Below the pieces are notes generated by a model. That model saw nothing but the letters and a program-made list of their open reading frames with translations. It had not been told where the DNA came from and searched no databases. From the NCBI RefSeq assembly GCF_012935715.1, contig NZ_CP052860.1, positions 2,728,001-2,792,000 on the forward strand: a stretch of DNA of 64,000 nt. Direction: 5' to 3'. Both the position numbers and the translations under genes were made by a program. Below are positions 57,031-64,000 of the stretch, piece after piece; the stretch's first letter is position 1; each line of letters starts with the position of its first letter. This DNA is from Pseudomonas sp. ADAK13. Lineage in GTDB: Bacteria; Pseudomonadota; Gammaproteobacteria; Pseudomonadales; Pseudomonadaceae.

Positions 57031-58503
57031 TTAGAACACCGAGGCGTAGTCGCCCAGCTCAACCTGTACCGATTTGATGCGAGTGAAGTTGTTCAGCGAG
57101 CTGATCCCGTTCTCACGGCCCACACCCGACTGCTTGTAGCCGCCAACCGGCATCTTCGCGTCGGACTCGCCCCAGGCGTTGATCCAGCAGATACCGGCTT
57201 CCAACTGATGAATCACGCGGTGAGCGCGGTTCAGGTCCTTGGTCACCAGGCCAGCAGCCAGGCCGAAGTCGGTGTCGTTGGCGCGGCGGATCACTTCTTC
57301 TTCGGTGTCGTAGGTGAGGATGCTCATCACCGGGCCGAAGATTTCTTCACGGACGATGGTCATGTCGTCGGTGCAGTCGGTGAACACGGTCGGTGCAACG
57401 TAGGCACCCTTGGCGAATTCGCCGTCGGTCAGACGGTCGCCGCCGCACAGCAGGCGGGCGCCTTCTTCCTTGCCCTTGGCGATGTAGCCGAGCACGCTTT
57501 CCATGTGGGCGAAGCTGACCAGCGGGCCGAAGTTGGTGTTTTCATCTTCCGGGTTGCCGACGCGGATGCGCGCAACGCGCTCGGCGATCTTGGCTTCGAA
57601 CGCGCCTTTGAGGGCGGTCGGAACGAACACGCGCGTGCCGTTGGTGCAGACCTGGCCCGAGCTGTAGAAGTTGGCCATCATCGCGATGTCGGCGGCGCGA
57701 TCGAGGTCGGCGTCGTCGAAAATGATCAGCGGGGATTTGCCGCCCAGTTCCATGGTGACTTCTTTGAGCGAAGAACTCGAAGCGCTGGCCATGACTTTCT
57801 TGCCGGTGTCGGTGCCGCCGGTGAAGGAGACTTTCTCGATGCGCGGGTGCTCGGTCAGCCAGGTGCCGACTTCACGACCGCTGCCGGTCAGGACGTTGAA
57901 CACGCCATCCGGAACACCGGCGGCGGTGTAGATTTCAGCCAGTTTCAGGGTGGTCAGCGAGGTGACTTCACTTGGCTTGAAGATCATCGCATTACCCGCG
58001 GCCAGGGCCGGTGCGGATTTCCACAGGGCGATCTGGATCGGGTAGTTCCACGCACCGATACCGGCGACGACGCCCAGCGGCTCGCGACGGGTGTAGACGA
58101 ACGAAGTCGTGCGCAGTGGGATCTGCTCGCCTTCGATGGCGGGCACCAGGCCTGCGTAGTATTCCAGCACGTCGGCGCCGGTGACGATGTCGACGTATTG
58201 GGTTTCGGAGTACGGCTTGCCGGTGTCCAGGGTTTCCAGAGCGGCCAGTTCGTCGTTGCGCTCACGCAGGATTTCAACGGCGCGACGCAGGATGCGCGAA
58301 CGCTCCATGGCGGTCATGGCGGCCCAGATTTTCTGGCCCTTTTCAGCGCTGACCACAGCGCGCTCAACGTCTTCTTTAGTGGCGCGTTGCACGTTGGCGA
58401 GAACTTCACCGTTAGCCGGGTTGATGGCTTCGAAAGTGGCATCGCTGCCAGCGTCGGAGTAGCCGCCGTCAATGTAGAGTTTTTGCAGTTCGAAACGGGC
58501 CAT
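57031..58503 (-). CDS. betB: Betaine aldehyde dehydrogenase BetB
   Basis: A 490-residue aldehyde dehydrogenase. The catalytic Cys286 is in [14 protein letters not shown] and the general base Glu252 in [10 protein letters not shown]; both positions match the P. aeruginosa enzyme. [12 protein letters not shown] carries the NAD-binding part. It turns betaine aldehyde into glycine betaine, an osmoprotectant and carbon/nitrogen source. The start at 58503 has GAGGAC upstream. It is the middle gene of betIBA. Confidence 0.97.
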   Translation of the reverse strand: MARFELQKLYIDGGYSDAGSDATFEAINPANGEVLANVQRATKEDVERAVVSAEKGQKIWAAMTAMERSRILRRAVEILRERNDELAALETLDTGKPYSETQYVDIVTGADVLEYYAGLVPAIEGEQIPLRTTSFVYTRREPLGVVAGIGAWNYPIQIALWKSAPALAAGNAMIFKPSEVTSLTTLKLAEIYTAAGVPDGVFNVLTGSGREVGTWLTEHPRIEKVSFTGGTDTGKKVMASASSSSLKEVTMELGGKSPLIIFDDADLDRAADIAMMANFYSSGQVCTNGTRVFVPTALKGAFEAKIAERVARIRVGNPEDENTNFGPLVSFAHMESVLGYIAKGKEEGARLLCGGDRLTDGEFAKGAYVAPTVFTDCTDDMTIVREEIFGPVMSILTYDTEEEVIRRANDTDFGLAAGLVTKDLNRAHRVIHQLEAGICWINAWGESDAKMPVGGYKQSGVGRENGISSLNNFTRIKSVQVELGDYASVF

Positions 58504-58612
58504 AAAGTCCTCGCAAGTGCATAAGTGGTTGGCGTTAACCGCCGAAGGTGGGCCATAAGGTTCTGGCAACACCGGCCGGCAGCCGTTCAGGGGTTGAGCG
58601 TTTATGTGTGCT

Positions 58613-59206
58613 CTAACTCACCTGCTTGGCCAATTGGAAATCCATGTATTCGTAAGCGATCCGTTGCGCCTGCTCCGTGTCGAAAGCGTCTCCCGACAGG
58701 GCGCCGCGCAACCACAAACCGTCGATCAGGGCCGCCAGGCCTCGGGCTGCGCTGCGTGCCTCGGACAACGGCAACGCTCGGCGGAACTGGCAGCACAGGT
58801 TGGAATACAGACGGTGATCGTTGATCCGCTGCAGCCTGTGCAATGACGGGTGGTGCATGCTGGTGGCCCAGAAGGCCAGCCAGGTTTTCATAGCCGGGCC
58901 GTTGACCTGGCTGGCGTCGAAGTTGCCTTCGATGATCACCTGAAGATGAGCCCGCGGGCTGTCATCTTTCAGCGCCAACCGGCGCTCGGTGACGTTCTCG
59001 ATCAGAACGTTCATCAGGTACCGCATCGTGGCGGCGATCAGGCCATTCTTGTCCTGAAAATAGTGACTGATGATGCCATTCGAGACACCGGCCAGACGGG
59101 CGATCAGCGCAATGCTGGCATCCCCCATTCCGACCTGATCGACCGCAGTCAATGTGGCTTCGATCAACTGCTGGCGGCGTATGGGTTGCATACCGACCTT
59201 GGGCAT
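58613..59206 (-). CDS. betI: TetR-family choline-responsive repressor BetI
   Basis: A 197-residue TetR regulator. The HTH is [27 protein letters not shown] (about residues 30-56), and the N terminus [19 protein letters not shown] is typical of BetI. BetI represses bet genes until choline is bound. It is the first gene of betIBA, divergent from betT; its operator is the 20-bp palindrome at 59277. Confidence 0.96.
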   Translation of the reverse strand: MPKVGMQPIRRQQLIEATLTAVDQVGMGDASIALIARLAGVSNGIISHYFQDKNGLIAATMRYLMNVLIENVTERRLALKDDSPRAHLQVIIEGNFDASQVNGPAMKTWLAFWATSMHHPSLHRLQRINDHRLYSNLCCQFRRALPLSEARSAARGLAALIDGLWLRGALSGDAFDTEQAQRIAYEYMDFQLAKQVS

Positions 59207-59276
59207 CGTGCACCTCTCCTTAGGCCTGCCAACGGGCGATAAACGTCCGTCGGCTTGTGGGCCAGTCTATTTTGTT

Positions 59277-59296
59277 TTGATTGAACGTTCAATCAA
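59277..59296. promoter_or_regulatory. BetI operator
   Basis: TTGATTGAAC followed by GTTCAATCAA: an exact 20-bp palindrome between betI and betT. It matches the known BetI-box type (ATTGAACGTTCAAT core). It lies 71 bp before betI and about 230 bp before betT. Confidence 0.88.
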
Positions 59297-59427
59297 CAAA
59301 GAATAAGATCTGCGACAAATGGTCGCTGCCTACAGGTATTTCCTACGTGTATGTGGCGCCACCTGACATCGGGAAAACCCATGAAACAGCCCGGCACAGC
59401 GGTTCGCCGTGGGTTCATGGTTTTTCG

Positions 59428-59445
59428 GGGTGTCTTTATACACCC
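59428..59445 (+). other. Small hairpin in the betT leader
   Basis: GGGTGT, six bases, ACACCC. The 319-bp betI-betT gap otherwise shows only the BetI operator. No T-run follows, so it is not a clear terminator. Confidence 0.35.
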
Positions 59446-59525
59446 GTCCGTCGACTGCCGAAAAATCGATGGCTCGGGTCATGCGTTGCCTTGTGTTTCT
59501 CTGCACTGCCCGGAGCATCTGTGCC

Positions 59526-61517
59526 ATGAGTTCTGCCTCTCTTATAAAGACCCCGCCAGAAAAGGTGCGGGTCAACGGTTGGGTGTTCTACACCTCCACC
59601 GCGCTGATTCTGTTGTTGACCGCGATTCTGATCATCGCCCCGCAGGAAGCCGGCAGGATGCTCGGTGTGGCCCAAGCCTGGTTGTCGAAAAGCTTTGGCT
59701 GGTACTACATGGTCGTGATCGCCGCCTACCTGGTGTTTGTGGTGGGCCTGGCGTTTTCGTCCTACGGTAAATTGAAACTGGGCAGCAAGGACGACACCCC
59801 GGACTTCAGCTACGGCGCGTGGGCCGGCATGCTCTTCTCGTCGGGCATCGGCATCTCGCTGCTGTACTTCGGCGCGTCCGAGCCGCTGGACCACTACTTC
59901 AACCCGCCTGAAGGCGCGTCGGCCACCGGCGAAGCCGCACGGCAGGCGCTGCAACTGACGTTCCTGCACTGGGGCCTGCACGGCTGGGCGATCTACGCTC
60001 TGGTGGGCCTGGCCGTGGCGTACTTTGCCTACCGTCATAACCAGCCGCTGGCCTTGCGCTCGGCGCTGTACCCGCTGGTGGGCGAGCGTTGGGTGAAAGG
60101 CGCAGCCGGTCACGCAGTGGACGGCTTCGGCATGTTCGTGACCCTGCTGGGCCTGGTGACGAACCTGGGGATTGGTTCGATGCAGGTGTCGTCCGGGTTG
60201 GAAAACCTGTTCGGCATGCAGCACAGCAACACCAACCTGCTGATTGTGATCATCGTGATGAGCACCGTGGCGACCATCGCTGCCGTGTCGGGTGTGGAAA
60301 ACGGCATTCGCCGCCTGTCCAACCTGAACATCGTGCTGTTCAGCGGCCTGCTGATTTTCGTGCTGCTGTTTGGCCCGACCCTGCACTTGCTCAACGGCTT
60401 CGTGCAGAACATCGGCGACTACATGAACGGCATCATGCTGAAAACCTTCGACCTGTATGTGTACGAAGGCGACGCCGACAAGACCGAGCGCTGGATGGGC
60501 CTGTGGACTCTGTTCTACTGGGCCTGGTGGATTTCCTGGGCGCCATTCGTGGGCATGTTCATCGCGCGTATTTCCCGTGGTCGCACGGTGCGTGAACTGG
60601 TGGCCGGCGTGCTGCTGATTCCGCTGGGCTTCACCCTGGCGTGGCTGTCGATCTTCGGCAACTCGGCCCTGGACCTGGTGGTCAACCATGGTGCGGTGGA
60701 GTTGGGCAAGACGGCGCTGGAACAGCCGTCCATGGCGATCTACCAACTGCTGGAGCATTACCCGGCGTCGAAGATCGTGATCGGTGTGTCGATCTTTGTG
60801 GGCTTCGTGCTGTTCCTGACCCCGGCGGATTCCGGCGCGGTGATGATGGCGAACCTTTCCTGCAAGGGCGGCAACGTTGACGAAGACGCGCCGCACTGGC
60901 TGCGGATTTTCTGGTCCGCCGTGATTACCCTGGTGACCATCGGCCTGTTGTTCGCCGGTAACTTTGAGGCCATGCAAACCATGGTGGTGCTGGCGGGCCT
61001 GCCGTTTTCGGTGGTGCTGATTTTCTTCATGTTCGGCCTGCACAAGGCGATGCGCCAGGACGTGGCCATCGAGCTGGAACAGGCGCAACTGGCCGAACGA
61101 GGGCGTCGTGGTTTCAGCGAGCGCCTGACCGCCCTGGACCTGCAACCGAGCCAGGGTACCGTGCAGCGCTTTATGGACAAGCACGTCACGCCGGCGCTGG
61201 AAGAAGCGGCAACTGCGTTGCGTGATCAGGGGCTGGAAGTGCAAACCTTGCTGGGCAAATCCAAGCGCTGCATTGGTGTGCGCATCGAGATGGAAGAGGG
61301 GAATCCGTTTGTCTACGAGGTGAGCCTGGATGCTTATTCGTCGGCACCGAACGATTTGCCCGAGGAAGAGCGCACGCGCTACTACCGCGCCGAGGTTTAC
61401 CTGCACAACGGGCCTCAGGAATACGACCTGATGGGCTTCACCCAGGAGCAGATCACCCGGGACGTGCTCGATCAGTTTGAAAGCCATCGGCAGCTCCTTG
61501 GCCGTGTCTATAGCTGA
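59526..61517 (+). CDS. betT: BCCT-family choline transporter BetT
   Basis: A 663-residue betaine/carnitine/choline transporter: twelve helices up to about residue 510, then a 150-residue cytoplasmic tail used for osmotic sensing. The BCCT signature is YWAWWISWAPFVGMFIARIS, and PADSGAVMMANLSCKGG follows. It takes up choline by proton symport. The ATG at 59526 gives the usual short N terminus; upstream in-frame starts reach 59409 but have no family match. It is divergent from betIBA and shares the operator at 59277. Confidence 0.95.
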   Translation: MSSASLIKTPPEKVRVNGWVFYTSTALILLLTAILIIAPQEAGRMLGVAQAWLSKSFGWYYMVVIAAYLVFVVGLAFSSYGKLKLGSKDDTPDFSYGAWAGMLFSSGIGISLLYFGASEPLDHYFNPPEGASATGEAARQALQLTFLHWGLHGWAIYALVGLAVAYFAYRHNQPLALRSALYPLVGERWVKGAAGHAVDGFGMFVTLLGLVTNLGIGSMQVSSGLENLFGMQHSNTNLLIVIIVMSTVATIAAVSGVENGIRRLSNLNIVLFSGLLIFVLLFGPTLHLLNGFVQNIGDYMNGIMLKTFDLYVYEGDADKTERWMGLWTLFYWAWWISWAPFVGMFIARISRGRTVRELVAGVLLIPLGFTLAWLSIFGNSALDLVVNHGAVELGKTALEQPSMAIYQLLEHYPASKIVIGVSIFVGFVLFLTPADSGAVMMANLSCKGGNVDEDAPHWLRIFWSAVITLVTIGLLFAGNFEAMQTMVVLAGLPFSVVLIFFMFGLHKAMRQDVAIELEQAQLAERGRRGFSERLTALDLQPSQGTVQRFMDKHVTPALEEAATALRDQGLEVQTLLGKSKRCIGVRIEMEEGNPFVYEVSLDAYSSAPNDLPEEERTRYYRAEVYLHNGPQEYDLMGFTQEQITRDVLDQFESHRQLLGRVYS

Positions 61518-61577
61518 GTGTTGAAAGGAGCGGTGCCTTCACTGGCGCCGCTGTTCCAAGGTTGGAATGGGGTCAAA

Positions 61578-61649
61578 TGTGGGAGCTGGCTTGCCTGCGA
61601 TTGCAGTGGTGAATTCACTGCAGCTATCGCAGGCAAGCCAGCTCCCACA
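61578..61649. repeat. Paired inverted REP element (GTGGGAGC type)
   Basis: TGTGGGAGCTGGCTTGCCTG at 61578 faces CGCAGGCAAGCCAGCTCCCA ending at about 61649. It lies between the convergent ends of betT and choV. Confidence 0.9.
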
Positions 61650-61673
61650 TTGACCCCGTTCCTTCAGGAGGAT

Positions 61674-62852
61674 TTACCCCAGGTTCTTGCCCAGGAGGGC
61701 ATGGTAGAGCTCGCTGTCACCCAGGATCCCCACCACCTTGTTGTTGTCCTGCAGCACCAGCTTGTTCCCGGTCTGATAGCGAATCTGCAACGCTTCACGC
61801 ATCCCGATATTGGAATCCACCAACGTCGGCATCCGGCCCAAACCTTCCACCGATTGCCCCGGTGTCCAGTTCTGCAAGTTCAGCACTGCGCCGTTCTGTC
61901 GCGCGCCCTTGATGGTGTTGCCTTCTGCAAGGTCCAGCCACGAGTCGCCACCCGGGTCCAGGCTGATGGAACCGTTGACGTGGGTGCAGTTGTCTACCGT
62001 GCGCATCAGGCTGCGGCCACACAACACATTCAGCGGATTGGTGTGGGCCACGAAGGTCCGCACATAGTCGTCCGCCGGGTTCAGCACGATCTCTTCCGGC
62101 ACGCTGTACTGGATGATCCGGCCGTCTTTCATGATCGCGATACGGCTACCGAGTTTCAGCGCCTCATCCAGGTCGTGGCTCACAAATACGATGGTCTTGC
62201 TCAGCTTGCGTTGCAGTTCCAGCAACTCATCCTGCAAGCCCTGGCGGATCAGCGGGTCGAGTGCGGAGAAGGGTTCGTCCATCAGCAGGATATCGGCGTC
62301 CATCGCCAAGGCGCGGGCCAGGCCGACGCGCTGCTGCATGCCGCCGGAAAGCTCGTCGGGCTTCTTGTTGCGCCACTGCGACAGGCCCACCAGTTCCAGC
62401 TTGTCGTCCACCAGCTTGCGCCGTTCTTTTTCCGGACGACCCTGCATCTCCAGGCCGAAGCTGATGTTTTCGCGCACCGTCAGCCAGGGCATCAGGGCGA
62501 ACTTCTGGAACACCATGGCGATGCGCTGGGTGCGCATCATTTTCAGCTCGGCGGGGGTGCAGGAAGCAATGTCGATCTGCCGACCTTCATGCTCCACAAA
62601 CAGCTTGCCGCGGCTGACGGTATTCAAGCCGTTGATGCAGCGCAGCAAGCTCGACTTGCCCGAGCCGGACAGGCCCATCAGCACGCAGATCTCGCCTTTC
62701 TCTACATCCAGGCTGGCGTTTTCAACGCCGACGATCTGCCCGGTCTTTTTCAGGATCTCGTTGCGCGTCATGCCCTGGTCGAGCAGCTTGAGCGCCTCGC
62801 GAGGGTCCTTGGAGAAGATCACATCGACATTTTCGAATCGGATAATGCTCAT
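61674..62852 (-). CDS. choV: Choline ABC transporter, ATP-binding protein ChoV
   Basis: A 392-residue ATPase of the OpuAA/ProV group. Walker A GLSGSGKSS (60-68), signature LSGGMQQR (168-175), Walker B LLMDEPFSALDP (189-200). The part after about residue 270 is CBS-like, as in ProV proteins. It energises choline uptake with ChoW and ChoX. Its start overlaps the choW stop (ATGA at 62849-62852), so the two are translationally coupled. Confidence 0.94.
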   Translation of the reverse strand: MSIIRFENVDVIFSKDPREALKLLDQGMTRNEILKKTGQIVGVENASLDVEKGEICVLMGLSGSGKSSLLRCINGLNTVSRGKLFVEHEGRQIDIASCTPAELKMMRTQRIAMVFQKFALMPWLTVRENISFGLEMQGRPEKERRKLVDDKLELVGLSQWRNKKPDELSGGMQQRVGLARALAMDADILLMDEPFSALDPLIRQGLQDELLELQRKLSKTIVFVSHDLDEALKLGSRIAIMKDGRIIQYSVPEEIVLNPADDYVRTFVAHTNPLNVLCGRSLMRTVDNCTHVNGSISLDPGGDSWLDLAEGNTIKGARQNGAVLNLQNWTPGQSVEGLGRMPTLVDSNIGMREALQIRYQTGNKLVLQDNNKVVGILGDSELYHALLGKNLG

Positions 62853-63694
62853 GCATCACCCCCTACTTTGGCGTCGGGTTGTTTGCAGATGCGGTCGAGC
62901 ATGATGGCCAGCAATACGATCGCCAGGCCCGCTTCAAAGCCCAGGGCGATGTCGGCGGTGTTCAGCGCGTTGACCACCGGTTTGCCGAGGCCGTCGGCGC
63001 CCACCAGGGCCGCGATCACCACCATCGACAACGACAGCATGATGCATTGGGTAATGCCGGCGGCGATGCTCGGCATGGCGTGGGGCAGTTCAATCCGCGA
63101 GAGCAACTGACGGCGCGAGCAGCCAAAGGCCTTGCCGGCGTCCATCAACTCTTGCGGCACATCACGGATACCCAGGTAAGTCAGACGGATAGGCGCGGCA
63201 ATCGCAAACACCACCGTGGAAATCAGCCCGGGCACCACACCCAGCCCGAAGAGGGTCAGGGTAGGGATGAGGTAGACGAAGGTCGGTACGGTCTGCATCA
63301 GATCGAGCACCGGCCGCATCAGGGTGTAGAACATCGGTTTGTGCGCGGCAACAATGCCCAGCGGCACACCGATCACCACGCAGACCAGGGTGGCGAACAG
63401 CACTTGCGCCAGGGTCTCCATGGTTTCCTGCCAGTACCCCAGGTTCAGGATCAGCAGGAAGGAGGCGATGACAAAAACGGTCAGGCCCCATTTGCGTTGA
63501 ATGAAATGAGCGAGCAGCGCAATCAGACCGATCAATGCCAGCGGATTGAACCAGGTCAGCGCGAACGTCACGCCGTGGATCATCGTTTCCAGGGTCGATG
63601 CGATTGCGTCGAAGTAGCTGGCCCCGTGTTGGGTCAACCATTCAACGAAGGCAGCGATGTACTGGCCTAGCGGGATTTTATGTTCAGTCAGCAT
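62849..63694 (-). CDS. choW: Choline ABC transporter, permease ChoW
   Basis: A 281-residue permease of the ProW/OpuAB type with about six helices. The start MLTEHKIPLGQYIAAFVEWL is normal for ChoW; DLMQTVPTFVYLIPTLTLFG and IAAPIRLTYLGIRDVPQELMDAGKAFGCSRRQ carry the ATPase-contact loop. The ATG at 63694 is preferred over 63712, since the six extra residues have no family likeness. It follows choX by 68 bp and overlaps choV by 4 bp. Confidence 0.93.
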   Translation of the reverse strand: MLTEHKIPLGQYIAAFVEWLTQHGASYFDAIASTLETMIHGVTFALTWFNPLALIGLIALLAHFIQRKWGLTVFVIASFLLILNLGYWQETMETLAQVLFATLVCVVIGVPLGIVAAHKPMFYTLMRPVLDLMQTVPTFVYLIPTLTLFGLGVVPGLISTVVFAIAAPIRLTYLGIRDVPQELMDAGKAFGCSRRQLLSRIELPHAMPSIAAGITQCIMLSLSMVVIAALVGADGLGKPVVNALNTADIALGFEAGLAIVLLAIMLDRICKQPDAKVGGDA

Positions 63695-63762
63695 GGTAGT
63701 GAATGTCCACATGCGAAGAGGAAAAACATCCCGGGCCAGCGTACCGGCCCGGGGTCAGCGGT

Positions 63763-64000
63763 TTACTTGGCGAGGTAAGCTTTGACGGCCTCCAGTCCTG
63801 GTTTGCCATCGACAGTGGTCACACCGGCCAGCCAGGTGTCGAGCACTTGCGGGTTCTTCTTCAGCCACGCCTTGGCGGCTGCGTCAGGCTTCATCTTGTC
63901 GTCCAGGACGTTACCCATCAGGGTGCTTTCCATGTTCAGGGTGAACGACAGGTTTTTCAGCAACTGGCCCACGTTGCTGCATTCCTGGGTGTAGCCCTTG
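63763..64000 (-). CDS. choX: Choline-binding periplasmic protein ChoX (C-terminal part, cut by window edge)
   Basis: The visible 78 codons are the C-terminal part of an OpuAC-type binding protein: GYTQECSNVGQLLKNLSFTL, NVLDDKMKPDAAAKAWLKKNP and TTVDGKPGLEAVKAYLAK, matching choline-binding ChoX/CbcX. The 5' end is beyond the window. It is the first gene of choXWV, read leftwards. Confidence 0.88.
   Translation of the reverse strand, partial: KGYTQECSNVGQLLKNLSFTLNMESTLMGNVLDDKMKPDAAAKAWLKKNPQVLDTWLAGVTTVDGKPGLEAVKAYLAK

Overview
The window looks like chromosomal DNA of a fluorescent Pseudomonas (P. fluorescens group). The protein set is typical: bioA-rsmE, ahcY-metF, metK-tkt-epd-pgk-fba, betIBA-betT-choXWV, and RhlE and DbpA helicases. 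GC is high throughout, and intergenic gaps are dotted with Pseudomonas REP elements (arms of the GTGGGAGC and GTAGGAGC types). I see no rRNA, tRNA, insertion sequence, integrase, CRISPR array or prophage; this is ordinary core/near-core chromosome with a few accessory genes.

Layout. 0-5.8 kb: 5' part of a LysR regulator gene, a two-gene chromate-transporter pair, a hemolysin-III/PAQR membrane protein, and a D-amino-acid catabolic module (LysR / DadA-like oxidase-RidA-amino-acid binding protein). 5.9-12.6 kb: rsmE, bioA, cytochrome b561, YceI, rhlE and a family-3 binding protein. 12.6-16.4 kb: a GT-A-like orphan gene, then metF and ahcY behind an S-adenosylhomocysteine riboswitch. 16.4-25.2 kb: thioesterase, an ExoU-like patatin phospholipase, FNT channel, Na+/H+ antiporter, MFS and EamA transporters, MAPEG protein and mltA. 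25.3-30.8 kb: cytochrome c', two related small DUF1090-type secreted proteins flanking ligB, then metK with an ArsR-methyltransferase regulator. 31-37.3 kb: tkt, epd, pgk, two small lipoproteins and fba. 37.3-46.5 kb: periplasmic amino-acid racemase, PL7 alginate lyase, a REC-PAS-GGDEF-EAL protein, metallopeptidase, small HTH protein, GNAT, another binding protein and a YccS-like protein. 46.7-55 kb: flavoprotein, dbpA, a DHA2 exporter next to an rhlA homologue, and a TldD/PmbA-type pair. 55-64 kb: choline oxidation and uptake (betA, betB, betI, betT, choV, choW, partial choX).

How the genes work together. The SAM cycle appears twice under different controls: ahcY-metF sits behind a riboswitch that senses SAH, while metK is co-transcribed with an ArsR-type regulator whose start is preceded by a 24-bp palindrome. 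ChoXWV and BetT import choline, BetA and BetB oxidise it to glycine betaine, and BetI probably acts at a perfect 20-bp palindrome between betI and betT. Tkt, Epd, Pgk and Fba form the central sugar-phosphate block.

Most unusual points: (1) an rhlA homologue with no rhamnosyltransferase genes beside it, paired with a DHA2 exporter and preceded by a lux-box-like palindrome abutting a good sigma-70 promoter; (2) a full-length ExoU-type phospholipase with intact catalytic dyad but no type III genes or chaperone beside it, whose ribosome-binding site can be sequestered in a hairpin; (3) a repeat element that supplies part of the signal peptide of an amino-acid binding protein; (4) an EAL domain lacking a metal-binding Asn behind an intact GGDEF domain.
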